From IMG/VR virus record IMGVR_UViG_3300048837_000408, positions 1-62,620 of that record: a stretch of DNA of 62,620 nucleotides; one strand, written 5' to 3'. Of the stretch, positions 1 to 9,222 are shown in pieces. The position numbers were made by a program, and so were the translations under genes. Source of the stretch: a virus. The notes below the pieces were generated by a model. It saw only the letters and a program-made list of their open reading frames with translations, made no database searches and was not told where the DNA came from. The stretch's first letter is position 1. Every line of letters begins with the position of its first letter.

Positions 1-127
1 AGCCCGCTATCCTGAATACACCTGACTTGCGTGATCCACCTGATATGCAAAACGTGGCGAACAAATTAGATGGTGCTCCCGATCCTGCTCCTACGCCGAA
101 CAGTGAGCCAAAGGTAGCGGCTCCTAG
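1..127. repeat. Terminal direct repeat, left copy (circular closure)
   Basis: Bases 1-127 are identical to 62494-62620, the last 127 bases of the window. The reading frame of the giant virion gene continues without a break across the joined ends. The length of 127 is a standard assembler k-mer, so this most likely marks a circular contig and not a physical repeat on the virion DNA. Confidence 0.95.
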
Positions 128-3100
128 TTTACCGGAAGTGGTCAAACCCATGCAGCGGGCAACCAGTGATCTAGCTGGACAGAAGGATGGGCGGCGTTTG
201 GTAGCTGATCTGCGGGATGCGATGGGGGAGAATGGTACGATTGTTCTGAAAGAGAACGTACCTGGAAAGTATGCCGTTGCCTATGCCGATGGTAAGGTGA
301 CGATTGAATTAGATGCCAGCGTCCTGCGCCGGAAGGTATCCCAGGTACGCACCACCATGATTGATGCCATGACGGACGCGATGGCGGTGATTGATCGTGA
401 GTGGGCGGAGGGTATCCCCTTTATGGCTGGCCGGGATCTGCGGAAAGATTTGAGCGTCTTCCTTGCCAATCCGGGGCAGTTACGCCAGGAAGCCCCCCAG
501 GTGTTTGATGTTATCCAGAAACGGTTTGACAATAACACCCAGCGTAGAAACATGATGGCGGGATTGCAGGGGCGGGATCGGTTACGCTATCACCAGTTTG
601 CCAATTATGAGCGGGCGGGGATTGGGGCGGAGTTAGAGGTAGGTATTGATGAAGCCGACATCAAGCAGTATGCCCCGGAAGATTTCTATATCAACGGGGA
701 TTACCGCCGCCAGATGTCGAATAAGGTTGCGGATGCGCGGGAGAAGTACGAAGGTACAGCCATTGGTAATCATCTCTCGCGGATGCAGAACACATTGGAT
801 CGGGTGTCATCCTATCTGGATAGCTGGATGCGGATATATTATCCTGGCCCCCTCAACTTGAGGAAGGATAATCCAGCGCGGGGTGAGATGTGGGAGAAGT
901 ATTTCCAGATTAAGACCACGGTTTATCGGCGGTATGGTGAATACATGGAACGCAACCTGTCTCTGATTGAGGAGATGGGAGATGCTGCGCCCTTCGATCA
1001 ATCCCTTTCTCAAATCCTGAGTCAGTTAGGGTTCGGGTTCCAATTCACGAAGGATGGGAAGAAACTCAGAACGATTGCTTGGTTTGATGAGACTGGCAGA
1101 GCGGAGCGCAAGATCAGTGTAGCGTTCTACGCGAAGGATGCCTTCCTTCAGCAGTTCTTTGGTAAGAATGTAGTCAACATGGAGAACCTGCGGGATCTGG
1201 TTATGTCGGCTCCCTACCGGGGAGTGGATACTGTCTGGAATCCAAAGCAGTTCGAACGGGTAGCGGAGGAGATCACTGAGGATGTGGTCGGGGAAGTAGC
1301 CGAAGATGTGATGAAGGTCGCCCCCATCAAATTAGATGACGCCCAACGTCAGGTAGTCAAGGATAAGTTGGGGTTTGAGTTAGATGAAACCGGCACGATG
1401 AAACTAGAGGATCGAAGGCAAAATACCTTATTGCGGAATGCTCTCAATAAGGCTATGAGGGGTGAAACTCTGGCCGCTGATGAGGCAATGGAGCTAGGAA
1501 AGTTGGCCGCACAGTCCTCCACTACTGGGCTGAGAAATAAGGCTTACTACTGGTTGATCCATCATGGCTCGGAGTTTGCGCGTCCCACCAAGACCATGAT
1601 TGATGTGGACTATTTGAAGTTCTTCAATGATTTCGGCGGTCATCCGCAGGGAGATGTGATCCTTCAGACGTTTGCCAATGATCTGAAAGATATTGTGGGG
1701 AATGAGCATGTGTTCCATCTCTCGGGGGATGAGTTCTTTGCTGATTTTGATACGCCAGAACAGGCCGAAGAAATCATGCAACAGGTGTATAATAAATTTA
1801 GAGAACACGATTTTATTTTCAGGGAGGTAATAGATGGCAAGCCAACCGGACAAGAAATTGTCGCCAAAGGTGACTTCAAATGGGGAACAGCCGCAGATGA
1901 GTTCGAAGCCGATCAAAAGCTCATCGCCAAAAAAGCAGCAGATAGAAAGATTCGAGGGGCGGAGCCTTCGGGAATTAGCCGAAGAACTGCATCAGCGGGG
2001 GTGGAAGGAATACCAAGTGGAACTCCTCCCGCCGCAGGGAGAAAGTACGTCCCTCTAACGGATGAGGATTGGGCAAAGATTACTGAGGTGGTAACGACTG
2101 TTGATCCCGTTCAGACTGCCCGGAATACTTACAGTCAGAACATCACCAAGATCAAAGACCCCCAGGCGGTTGCGCTTATTCAAGCCGAAGCCCAGGAGAT
2201 GATGGATGACATCTTCGACCTGGATGTTTGGGATGGGCGACCATTGGGGGATGAGGACTTCGTTGAGTACATTGGTAAGACGGAGTGGGGTGCTGATCTG
2301 GTGGAAGTCCTGAAGAAACAGAAGAACCCCCGCACCGCTTTGATCGAAGCCTTTGAACAGGTCATCAGCGGGAAGGGATCAGCCTCGAACCTGACCAAAA
2401 ATCTACGCCAGCAGATCGTCAAGAACTTAGAGACTGGATTGGGAAACCGTCCTGCTCATCCTTATATGCGGAAGCTATTAGGTCTACCAGAGGATGAGGC
2501 TATTGCTAAGAGTTGGTCGGATCTGGGGCGTAACCCGATGCGGGAACTGGAACAGATGGTGGATACTCGCCAGAACGAACAGGCGTTGTGGGATGCCTTC
2601 TCACAGCAGGAATGGTACGATGGTCGCAGTCTGAAATCTGCCTGGGGAAACAACGCTCGTAACCCGGAAGTGTTCGCCGCCCACCTGCGGGATTTGATCA
2701 AGAACCTGCCCGATGGGGTACAGGATAGCAGCATAGAAGCATTACAGATGTTGTTGTTCCAGGTACAGAACTACAAGGCTTTGCGGAATAACTTCAATGG
2801 ATTATTTGGCACGCGCCGATCCTGGCGGTTGGGGAAGAACAGCCACGTGCCTCTGTCTAAGACAATTGGCTCCATGCCGGACAACTATCAGCAGTGGTTC
2901 CTCAATGCGGAGGAAGCCGCGCAAACCGTAGATGGGATAGATGCTGGGCTGCGGAAGTGGAAAGACTATGCTAAGAATAAGCCTGACCTGGGATTACAAG
3001 AAGCGGATCTGGATGCGCTGGAAGTAAGTGCGGAGGAGATCGCCCGCCTGAAACAATCCCTGTTGAATATGGCAGCGTTTGGTCCCGATGAAAAGAATCT

Positions 3101-6005
3101 GGAAACCCTGCTACGTGATTCGTTTGGTTGGGTGACACGCCAGAAGGATAACGTATGGCAGCGCCGGGTGGGGAACGAGTGGCAGAACCTTTCTAAGAAA
3201 GAGATGGGGATGTTTCAGCGGGTACAGAATGTATTGACCGAACAGGCCAATATCTTGAAGGGGGCCGGGGATGTAGAGGGTGCGTTACAGCGCACCAATC
3301 GGTTTATGATCGACTACGGTGACTTCTCTCGTCTGGATGAGATGATGCGCTACGTGGTCCCCTTCTGGAAATTCACCTCACGATCCTTCCCCTTCTGGAT
3401 TGAGACACTGGCGACTCATCCGCAAATCCTGGCAGCGTATGGGAAGTATATCAACTTCACGCGCCGGGTACAGATGCAAGAAGGTATTCGAACATCGACC
3501 GGCGAACAGATGCCATCCCTGGAAGGCTACCTGCCTATCCCTGGAACCGATATGTGGTTCAATCCATTGGCTCCCTTGTCCTTCCGCTATGTGATCCCCA
3601 AGTATCGAAACTATGGGGATGAGAACGAGAATATGCCGATCATGGGGCAGGTGTTCAACTGGCTACAGGATTACTCTCAGGTATTCGGGGTGGGTTTGAA
3701 CCCCATGTTTGTGGCTCCCTGGAAGATCATGGGACACCTGGATAATAAGCCTACCTCCGCTTTGGTTCCGCAGATCAATCTCATGCCGCCGTGGTATTTG
3801 AACAGTATTCGCGGGTACGTCAATAAGATCGGTGGGCCGGTGGCGCAGGATGCGGCTGAGGTGATCCTGGGATCGGAACTTCCTTGGATGGATTACATGG
3901 TGGAGCGTAGACTGCTTGCCAATCTCTCGGAGGAAATTCGCCGTGATCCTGCCCGCGCTACGGAACTGGTAGCCAAGATGGAACTGGCGATCCGAGAACG
4001 GGAAGGCAGCGAACTGTGGAATGAAACCCGCCGTGAGATGGAGAACTCGGATCTGGCCCGCAACTGGGCAGGATACTTTACGGCCATGTATGCCAAAGAG
4101 TTCACCGATGCTGAGGTGGATTTCCAACACCTGCGGGATGATTTGAATTTCCACCGTTCGATGGTCAACGACCAGATTGGGGCAGAGGTGTTCGGGTTAG
4201 ATCCAGATGTGGTCAACCGTTATGAGCACTACACCCACACAGCCTATGAAACTCCCGAAGGTGCACAGGTCAACTTGTACAATAACCTGCGTTGGGTACA
4301 GTCTCCAACCGGGGAGGAACTCCAGGGGCAGGAGCGCAGGGACGCAGTGGTCGCCAAGTTGGATCAACAGGAAGTGACCGCCAAGTACCACGAAGCTCTT
4401 GAACATAACTACGAATGGTATCAGTCCCAATTGAAAGCCTTACCTGTGGGAGCCGACAGCAAGTTACGTCAGAAACTCTACCAACAGTTCATCCAATACC
4501 GGGATGAGATCGAGGGCAGCGAATTATACGATACGGCTACGCGGGGATGGGCGATGGGATACAAGCCCGAGGAACTGGTGTACGAACACTTCCAGTCCTT
4601 GTGGTGGCAGATCGTGGAGGAAACCAAGCCGCAGTATGATGGGGAGGACTATAACGCTTATCAGTTACAGGTGGCCCAGTGGACTTCCGATCTACCCTAC
4701 ATTGCTACCACACTGGCATCCGCCGCTGGTCTGAACCAAATGCTGACCACCCAACTCAAGGTGGAAGAACTGCCTGAAGGTATGCCGATGGCAGGTGGGC
4801 GGGAACTCAACGTCCAGAACCTAGTCCAGAAACTTATCGCGGAGACTACCCCGGAACTGTACGAACAGTGGTCAAAGGGGAAGGATACCCCCATGCGGGC
4901 GATGGATAAGGCGTGGCAGGAACTCTACTGGAATAAGTATTGGGATACCATGCGGGATCTGTCCGGGTACGAGCGTGAACTGGTTGAACAGAACTTCATC
5001 CTCAACTTCCCCAAACCTTCTACCGAGATGATGGTGAACTGGGTGATGCAGAACTATCCAGGACAGTTCGATCCCAAGATGCTACAGGATGCGGTGCAGG
5101 ATCGTAAAGTGGAAAGTGTCGCTTCTCGCCTTGCCCCCAAAGATCCACAAGCCACAATGGAGCAGGATGTGTGGGATACTCTCAGCATGGCGGGGCCGAA
5201 CAAGGATGCGTTACAGAAAGCCTACGAACAGATGGGCGGCTACTGGGCATCGGACATCTCCGGTTTATGGTACGGGTCGGGGGGTAGTTCCTCCGCTTGG
5301 TCTGATCCTGAGAAGTTCCAGATGTTCCATGATCGCCTGATGGAAGCTGCTGCCAGTCTGGGATTGCAAGAGCCAGATGCCTTGACCTTGAAGGAATGGG
5401 CGCAAGCACAAGACCTGGACGCCAAACGTAAGGCTTTCCTTGATGAGAAGTTAGGCGCGGATTACATGGATAATATGCGGGCGTACTGGGCAGCGGATAA
5501 GCGCACCCGTTATGAGATGCGAAAGGCCGACCCAACCATTGACGAATACTACCGTATCCAGGATGGGTGGGAAGAACAGTACCCCATCTGGGCGAAGTAT
5601 TACACCGAACAGGAAAGCACCAGCACGAAGACTTCTACTGGTTCCGGCGGGGGTGGGGGAGGATACACACGCCGTTCCTATAGCAGCGGAGGTGGTAGTG
5701 GATCATCATACGTCCCGGCATCCTACACACTGGGGATGGGGGCACGCTCCACGCTGGATGCCTCTCGCCTACCGGGATCATTGGGGAAAGCCAAGCCGGG
5801 AGGTTCGATCCGTATCCCTGCTGCCCTGCAAGGCATCATTGGGGAAGCGGCTACAGCGGAGATTGAAAGCGGGGAACCCATCTCGCAAAAGACCCAGGAC
5901 TTCCTGAAGAAAGTAGAGAAGCGCCACCCTGAGCATAAAGAGATTATCCGAACCATCATTGGGGGAAAGCCAGTCTCGGGGAATGTCCTAAAAGAAATGC
6001 AGTAA
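1..6005 (+). CDS. Giant virion protein, C-terminal two thirds, with embedded GGDEF domain
   Basis: This continues the frame that starts at 59196; joined across the circle the gene is 9,303 nt and 3,100 aa, about 15 percent of the genome. It lies between the portal region and the scaffold and capsid genes, where many phages carry very large internal or ejected proteins. Roughly residues 1605-1760 (bases 1515-1960) form a GGDEF domain: TTGLRNK start, metal Asp 1634 (IDVD), Lys 1639, Asn 1642, Asp 1651 (GHPQGD) and the SGDEF signature at 1674-1678. Spacing matches the PleD diguanylate cyclase active site; no RxxD inhibitory site is visible. Near residue 2217 is a hydrophobic VVPFWKFTSRSFPFW segment typical of large phage polyvalent or internal proteins. 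The C-terminus is a Gly/Ser-rich linker (bases 5630-5730) and a small helical tail. Its function is otherwise unknown. TTG at 27 is not the start; upstream sequence is simply across the junction. Confidence 0.9.
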   Translation, partial: PAILNTPDLRDPPDMQNVANKLDGAPDPAPTPNSEPKVAAPSLPEVVKPMQRATSDLAGQKDGRRLVADLRDAMGENGTIVLKENVPGKYAVAYADGKVTIELDASVLRRKVSQVRTTMIDAMTDAMAVIDREWAEGIPFMAGRDLRKDLSVFLANPGQLRQEAPQVFDVIQKRFDNNTQRRNMMAGLQGRDRLRYHQFANYERAGIGAELEVGIDEADIKQYAPEDFYINGDYRRQMSNKVADAREKYEGTAIGNHLSRMQNTLDRVSSYLDSWMRIYYPGPLNLRKDNPARGEMWEKYFQIKTTVYRRYGEYMERNLSLIEEMGDAAPFDQSLSQILSQLGFGFQFTKDGKKLRTIAWFDETGRAERKISVAFYAKDAFLQQFFGKNVVNMENLRDLVMSAPYRGVDTVWNPKQFERVAEEITEDVVGEVAEDVMKVAPIKLDDAQRQVVKDKLGFELDETGTMKLEDRRQNTLLRNALNKAMRGETLAADEAMELGKLAAQSSTTGLRNKAYYWLIHHGSEFARPTKTMIDVDYLKFFNDFGGHPQGDVILQTFANDLKDIVGNEHVFHLSGDEFFADFDTPEQAEEIMQQVYNKFREHDFIFREVIDGKPTGQEIVAKGDFKWGTAADEFEADQKLIAKKAADRKIRGAEPSGISRRTASAGVEGIPSGTPPAAGRKYVPLTDEDWAKITEVVTTVDPVQTARNTYSQNITKIKDPQAVALIQAEAQEMMDDIFDLDVWDGRPLGDEDFVEYIGKTEWGADLVEVLKKQKNPRTALIEAFEQVISGKGSASNLTKNLRQQIVKNLETGLGNRPAHPYMRKLLGLPEDEAIAKSWSDLGRNPMRELEQMVDTRQNEQALWDAFSQQEWYDGRSLKSAWGNNARNPEVFAAHLRDLIKNLPDGVQDSSIEALQMLLFQVQNYKALRNNFNGLFGTRRSWRLGKNSHVPLSKTIGSMPDNYQQWFLNAEEAAQTVDGIDAGLRKWKDYAKNKPDLGLQEADLDALEVSAEEIARLKQSLLNMAAFGPDEKNLETLLRDSFGWVTRQKDNVWQRRVGNEWQNLSKKEMGMFQRVQNVLTEQANILKGAGDVEGALQRTNRFMIDYGDFSRLDEMMRYVVPFWKFTSRSFPFWIETLATHPQILAAYGKYINFTRRVQMQEGIRTSTGEQMPSLEGYLPIPGTDMWFNPLAPLSFRYVIPKYRNYGDENENMPIMGQVFNWLQDYSQVFGVGLNPMFVAPWKIMGHLDNKPTSALVPQINLMPPWYLNSIRGYVNKIGGPVAQDAAEVILGSELPWMDYMVERRLLANLSEEIRRDPARATELVAKMELAIREREGSELWNETRREMENSDLARNWAGYFTAMYAKEFTDAEVDFQHLRDDLNFHRSMVNDQIGAEVFGLDPDVVNRYEHYTHTAYETPEGAQVNLYNNLRWVQSPTGEELQGQERRDAVVAKLDQQEVTAKYHEALEHNYEWYQSQLKALPVGADSKLRQKLYQQFIQYRDEIEGSELYDTATRGWAMGYKPEELVYEHFQSLWWQIVEETKPQYDGEDYNAYQLQVAQWTSDLPYIATTLASAAGLNQMLTTQLKVEELPEGMPMAGGRELNVQNLVQKLIAETTPELYEQWSKGKDTPMRAMDKAWQELYWNKYWDTMRDLSGYERELVEQNFILNFPKPSTEMMVNWVMQNYPGQFDPKMLQDAVQDRKVESVASRLAPKDPQATMEQDVWDTLSMAGPNKDALQKAYEQMGGYWASDISGLWYGSGGSSSAWSDPEKFQMFHDRLMEAAASLGLQEPDALTLKEWAQAQDLDAKRKAFLDEKLGADYMDNMRAYWAADKRTRYEMRKADPTIDEYYRIQDGWEEQYPIWAKYYTEQESTSTKTSTGSGGGGGGYTRRSYSSGGGSGSSYVPASYTLGMGARSTLDASRLPGSLGKAKPGGSIRIPAALQGIIGEAATAEIESGEPISQKTQDFLKKVEKRHPEHKEIIRTIIGGKPVSGNVLKEMQ
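1834..2058 (+). CDS. Possible overprinted small gene nested in the giant gene
   Basis: A 74-residue frame lies +1 relative to the giant gene. It is preceded by an ideal ribosome site (GGGAGG at 1822-1827, six bases before the ATG), as strong as any real start in this genome. Its second half (ERFEGRSLRELAEELHQRG) looks like a normal amphipathic helical protein, whereas the giant frame there is Gly/Ala/Pro/Ser rich and linker-like. It lies directly after the GGDEF domain. No family is recognised. It could also be a chance frame in a linker. Confidence 0.4.
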   Translation: MASQPDKKLSPKVTSNGEQPQMSSKPIKSSSPKKQQIERFEGRSLRELAEELHQRGWKEYQVELLPPQGESTSL

Positions 6006-6021
6006 GACTAAATTCAGTAAT

Positions 6022-6063
6022 AAAAAAACCACTGTACTTATGAAAAGATACAGTGGTTTTTTT
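6022..6063 (+). terminator. Rho-independent terminator after the giant gene
   Basis: A perfect 15-bp inverted repeat (6022-6036 with 6049-6063) has a 12-nt loop. The arms are A7-CCACTGTA and TACAGTGG-T7, so the 3' arm supplies a U-tract; the A-tract also allows function on the other strand. It lies 17 nt after the stop codon of the giant gene and before the scaffold promoter. Confidence 0.9.
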
Positions 6064-6097
6064 ATTACTACAACCTAACCATAGAATTACCCCCCTA

Positions 6098-6126
6098 TTG
6101 CTTTTTCCAGACAATTCGGTTATACT
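6098..6126 (+). promoter_or_regulatory. Sigma-70-type promoter for scaffold and capsid genes
   Basis: TTGCTT (6098-6103), 17-bp spacer, TATACT (6121-6126). The -35 box is part of CCCCCTATTGC, a string found identically at the promoter at 50788. It lies immediately after the terminator and about 70 bp before the scaffold start. Confidence 0.8.
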
Positions 6127-6193
6127 ATACGCATAAGATTAATGCGTGTATCAAAACACGTACCTTAATAATTCAATAGGAGTGATAAGCAAC

Positions 6194-6925
6194 ATGGGTA
6201 TGGTTACTGATGAGACAGATGCTCTGGTAGTTCCCGAGGGGACGAACCAGAGCGGCGGAGTTACAGATGTGACGACCGCCAATCCCGCCAGTGATGCAGA
6301 CAGCGAAGCCGTTTATAAAGAACAGCTTTTACGGTTGCAGAAGGACATTGATCGGATGCGTTCCACGTATGATCGGAACGCGGCGGAACGGGATCGCCAG
6401 TGGAAGGCTGAGAAAGCTGAACTGGAAACTCGTTTGCATCAAACCGCCACGAAGGATATGGATGAGAAGGATCGCGCTACTTACGAACGTGATCTGTACG
6501 CCTCCCGCCTTCAAGAGTACGAACAGCGGTTAGAGCAGATGGAGCAACAGCGTCAGCAGGAAGCCAATATGCGCCAGTACGCGGATGCCTATCAGAAAGC
6601 CTTTGGTGTCAAGCCGGAGGACCTGGATTTGAGTGATCCGCAGAAATTCCAAGAATCAGCGTGGAGCGCGGCAACCAATCGGTTCGCAGAGTTACAGCGC
6701 AGGTTAGAGGAACTGGAAGGCAAGAAACCCACTACGGCCCGCACCGCCACTACGGATAAATCGGTAGTGACCACGCAAGGCAATGTCCCGCGCTCGAAGC
6801 TCACGATGGCGGATTTTCGGACAAGGGTCGCACAGATGCGGGGTGTCCCCGTTACAGCGATTACGGATGATGACGTTTGGCGTGAGTACGAGCAGGGAAG
6901 GATTAGCCTTGACGGGTTGCTCTAA
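6194..6925 (+). CDS. Probable capsid scaffolding protein
   Basis: 243 aa. It is highly charged with a long central coiled coil (roughly residues 40-120 and 165-185, rich in Glu, Gln, Arg), no Cys, and a low-complexity Thr/Ala stretch before a basic C-terminal segment. This composition and its position directly before the major capsid gene fit a scaffolding protein that directs procapsid assembly and leaves before DNA packaging. The ATG at 6194 is chosen because GGAG precedes it; the frame can be extended to a GTG at 6146 without a ribosome site. No sequence motif proves the role. Confidence 0.75.
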   Translation: MGMVTDETDALVVPEGTNQSGGVTDVTTANPASDADSEAVYKEQLLRLQKDIDRMRSTYDRNAAERDRQWKAEKAELETRLHQTATKDMDEKDRATYERDLYASRLQEYEQRLEQMEQQRQQEANMRQYADAYQKAFGVKPEDLDLSDPQKFQESAWSAATNRFAELQRRLEELEGKKPTTARTATTDKSVVTTQGNVPRSKLTMADFRTRVAQMRGVPVTAITDDDVWREYEQGRISLDGLL

Positions 6926-6948
6926 TCAAAAAAGATTGGAGGCCATAA

Positions 6949-7932
6949 ATGGCTAACGCAAATCAGACTACGATGGCTGACAGCATCAAGACTCAGTACG
7001 AGTCCCGCCTGTTGGCACGTGCGGTTCCTCGGTTCATTCATGGCAAGTGGGGTGAAGTTGCCCGCTTGTCAAAGTTCGGTTCCTACGAAGTTCGCCGTTA
7101 TAGCTCGATGGCGAACGTGACTTCCGCCCTCACTGAAGGGCAGACCCCCGGTGAGGCTACGCAGCCCACCATCACCAAACTCACCTTGACCCCGGCTCTG
7201 TACGGTTCATGGCTCGCATGGTCTGATGAGGTTGAGTGGACCGCTATGGACCCCATCCTGTCGGAATACACCGGCATCATGGGCGAGCAAGCTGGCTCCA
7301 GTATGGACGCGATTGTACGTGATGCGCTTCATACCGGTGCGACTGTGGACTATGCTGGTACTGCTACGCAGCGTAACGATGTTGATACGACCAACGATCT
7401 CCTGGATTACACCGCTTTCATTCGCGGCGTGGTTGTGCTGGAAAATGCCAATGCGCTGCCCGCTGAAGGCGAGATGATCCCGGTTGTGATCAGCCCCTAC
7501 GGGTTTGGTACGTTGATGAATGACGCCGACTTCGTTGACCTGTTCACCCGCGCCGATCCTGCCGCTATGCGGAATGGTTACGTGGGTAACATCCTCAACT
7601 GCCGTGTGTATGTTACCTCGAATGCGAAGACCTATGCGGGTGAAGGTGATAACTGTGACGTGCACACCGCCCTGTTCATCGGGCGTCAGTCGCACTCGTT
7701 CGCCGGTTTCGCCAATGCTCCGTTTGACTATGCCAACGGGGACAGCGGTGGGGAACGGTCGAACAACACCATGCGGGCAGTCAAGCCGGTGGAAGTCATC
7801 ATCAAGGGACTGGGCGAAACTGGTCTGGATCCCCTCAACCAGCGCGGAACGATTGGCTGGAAGTTGTCGCACACGCAGCAGGTTCTCAACAGCGCGTGGT
7901 TGCTCTCAATGGAACACGCGAGTATATTCTAG
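6949..7932 (+). CDS. Major capsid protein, N4-gp56 family
   Basis: 327 aa, at the expected length. Family features are visible: an N-terminal LARAVPRFIHGKWG segment, the LTEGQTPGEATQPT segment near residue 63, the YGSWLAWSDEVEW strand near residue 85, a conserved MGEQAGSSMDAIVRD helix near 110, and the VISPYG segment near 180. The protein forms the HK97-fold icosahedral shell. It has a strong GGAGG site, follows the scaffold gene by 23 nt, and is followed at once by a GC-rich hairpin. I am confident in the family from pattern recall. Confidence 0.92.
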   Translation: MANANQTTMADSIKTQYESRLLARAVPRFIHGKWGEVARLSKFGSYEVRRYSSMANVTSALTEGQTPGEATQPTITKLTLTPALYGSWLAWSDEVEWTAMDPILSEYTGIMGEQAGSSMDAIVRDALHTGATVDYAGTATQRNDVDTTNDLLDYTAFIRGVVVLENANALPAEGEMIPVVISPYGFGTLMNDADFVDLFTRADPAAMRNGYVGNILNCRVYVTSNAKTYAGEGDNCDVHTALFIGRQSHSFAGFANAPFDYANGDSGGERSNNTMRAVKPVEVIIKGLGETGLDPLNQRGTIGWKLSHTQQVLNSAWLLSMEHASIF

Positions 7933-7938
7933 TGACAA

Positions 7939-7966
7939 TAATGGGGAGTCATACAACTCCCCATTA
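7939..7966 (+). terminator. Hairpin after the capsid gene
   Basis: A perfect 11-bp inverted repeat (7939-7949 with 7956-7966, arms TAATGGGGAGT and ACTCCCCATTA) has a 6-nt loop and starts 7 nt after the capsid stop. No U-tract follows, so it may be an attenuator or an mRNA 3' stabiliser instead of a full terminator. It also lies just beyond the 3' end of the antisense homing endonuclease gene. Confidence 0.65.
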
Positions 7967-7994
7967 CGCTGAACCTTAACAAACAAATAGTGAT

Positions 7995-8612
7995 TTACTG
8001 GATTTTCCGGTCAATGCGACACTGTTTTAGGGCATGGTACATTTGATCCATTGTCGCAATTTCATCTTCAGTAAATTTATGGTGACGCATGTGTCGTTTA
8101 TATTCGATAAACATTTTCCAGATTGTATAATCTTCTTTCTTATTTGTGCGAAGGGGATACGCATCAAGTAAGTCAGTTAGTTTTATACAATCGGAAAATT
8201 TACGAATATTATAAATGACTTTAGGTGCAATGTTTTGACCATACTTATTTTTATAGGTTTTGGGAACTACATACACATCACCACATTTCATCTGTTGATG
8301 AATTTCACGAATCACTGGTTCTTCTTCTATACGAAGACCCACCTGAAATAGAGGAACATATCCATTATTTTGTGTATGTTTCGCTATACCAAAATGTCCT
8401 TCCCCGTCAACTAGTCCAGAAAACCATGCTCCCCAGTTATCGAGGGGCGGCGTCTTATAAAGATTGAGGATGTAATCTAACACATCCAATTCTTCGTAAG
8501 CGGCACGCCCATAGCGATCAAGAGTGAATGGTATCTGACCTGATCTAGCAACATCTAAAACAGTGTGGCGATTGTGAGAAAGTAATTTCCCAACCTGACC
8601 GGATGTAAGCAT
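7995..8612 (-). CDS. LAGLIDADG homing endonuclease with N-terminal HTH
   Basis: 205 aa. Residues 1-45 form an excisionase/MerR-like helix-turn-helix (LTSGQVGKLLSHNRHTVLD). A single LAGLIDADG motif lies at about 63-73 (WFSGLVDGEGHF) with Glu 71 as the metal-binding acidic residue, followed by a basic and aromatic C-terminal half typical of this fold. Single-motif enzymes usually act as homodimers that cut an intronless allele and promote gene conversion. The gene lies antisense between the capsid gene and the next virion gene, has its own promoter at 8661-8689, and is AT-richer than the late operon, as expected for a mobile gene. Confidence 0.87.
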   Translation of the reverse strand: MLTSGQVGKLLSHNRHTVLDVARSGQIPFTLDRYGRAAYEELDVLDYILNLYKTPPLDNWGAWFSGLVDGEGHFGIAKHTQNNGYVPLFQVGLRIEEEPVIREIHQQMKCGDVYVVPKTYKNKYGQNIAPKVIYNIRKFSDCIKLTDLLDAYPLRTNKKEDYTIWKMFIEYKRHMRHHKFTEDEIATMDQMYHALKQCRIDRKIQ

Positions 8613-8660
8613 TGTGACCTCCCTGAGTAATATTGTGGTAAGTTACATGTATATAATCCA

Positions 8661-8689
8661 GTTATATCATGGTTTGTTTCTGCTGTCAA
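8661..8689 (-). promoter_or_regulatory. Promoter of the first homing endonuclease
   Basis: Minus strand: TTGACA (8684-8689), 17-bp spacer, TATAAC (8661-8666). It is near-consensus sigma-70 and lies about 50 bp before the endonuclease start. Its -35 box nearly touches the ribosome site of the plus-strand gene at 8704. Confidence 0.75.
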
Positions 8690-8703
8690 CAAAGGAGTCT
8701 AAT

Positions 8704-9204
8704 ATGGCTGCAAAAATTCTCTGGCCCGGTCCAGTTCCGGGTGTAATGAATGTGGCGAAAGTCACGTTTGGCGCGAAAAGCTCAGATAACCCGGATGTCT
8801 TGTGGCCCGCCACTGACATCTCCATTGGTACTGTGCTGTTCAAGGCGCTGCCGGGTACGTTCATCAAGAATGTTATTCGTAACATCCGCACCGGCTTTGG
8901 CTCCACTGGCGCGTTCATTATGAACGTGGGCGATGGAACTGACCCGGACGGCTGGATCGAATCGACTGATCAGAATGCTTCGGATGCCGGGATGTACAGC
9001 GTGGATACCCATGCTATCGGATCTACCGGCGCTACCAATGCCTACGCCTTCATCAATGGCAAACTGTGTTCCACCGGGAATACCCTGGACACGGATGGCT
9101 TGGAATCGGTTGTAGTGGCGACAGTCGGCGCGCATCCCCTGAACTTAGGGCTGGCTGACTTTTACGTCATGTACTTTTTCGATGGGGAAGTTGACCCCAA
9201 ATAG
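8704..9204 (+). CDS. Virion-associated protein of unknown function (decoration candidate)
   Basis: 166 aa, Gly/Thr/Asp-rich, with alternating beta-strand-like segments and no membrane segment. It is the first late gene after the major capsid protein; that slot often holds a capsid decoration or stabilising protein, but no motif confirms this. The start at 8704 (MAAKILWPG) is chosen for the AAAGGAGT site 8 nt upstream; the frame is open back to 8614 but without a ribosome site. It is separated from the capsid gene by the inserted homing endonuclease. Confidence 0.7.
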   Translation: MAAKILWPGPVPGVMNVAKVTFGAKSSDNPDVLWPATDISIGTVLFKALPGTFIKNVIRNIRTGFGSTGAFIMNVGDGTDPDGWIESTDQNASDAGMYSVDTHAIGSTGATNAYAFINGKLCSTGNTLDTDGLESVVVATVGAHPLNLGLADFYVMYFFDGEVDPK

Positions 9205-9222
9205 GTTTGACTTGTGAGTACG

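Noticed and set aside
1-127. 127-bp direct terminal repeat as a physical phage end
   Set aside because: The length equals a common assembler k-mer, and the repeat lies inside a gene that is only intact when the ends are joined, so a circular assembly overlap is more likely.
1494-1916. 140-codon minus-strand frame antisense to the GGDEF region
   Set aside because: No ribosome site or promoter; the opposite strand has a clear domain; it looks like a codon-bias shadow.
27-6005. TTG at 27 as the start of the giant gene
   Set aside because: The frame is open upstream across the junction to the ATG at 59196, and no ribosome site precedes the TTG.
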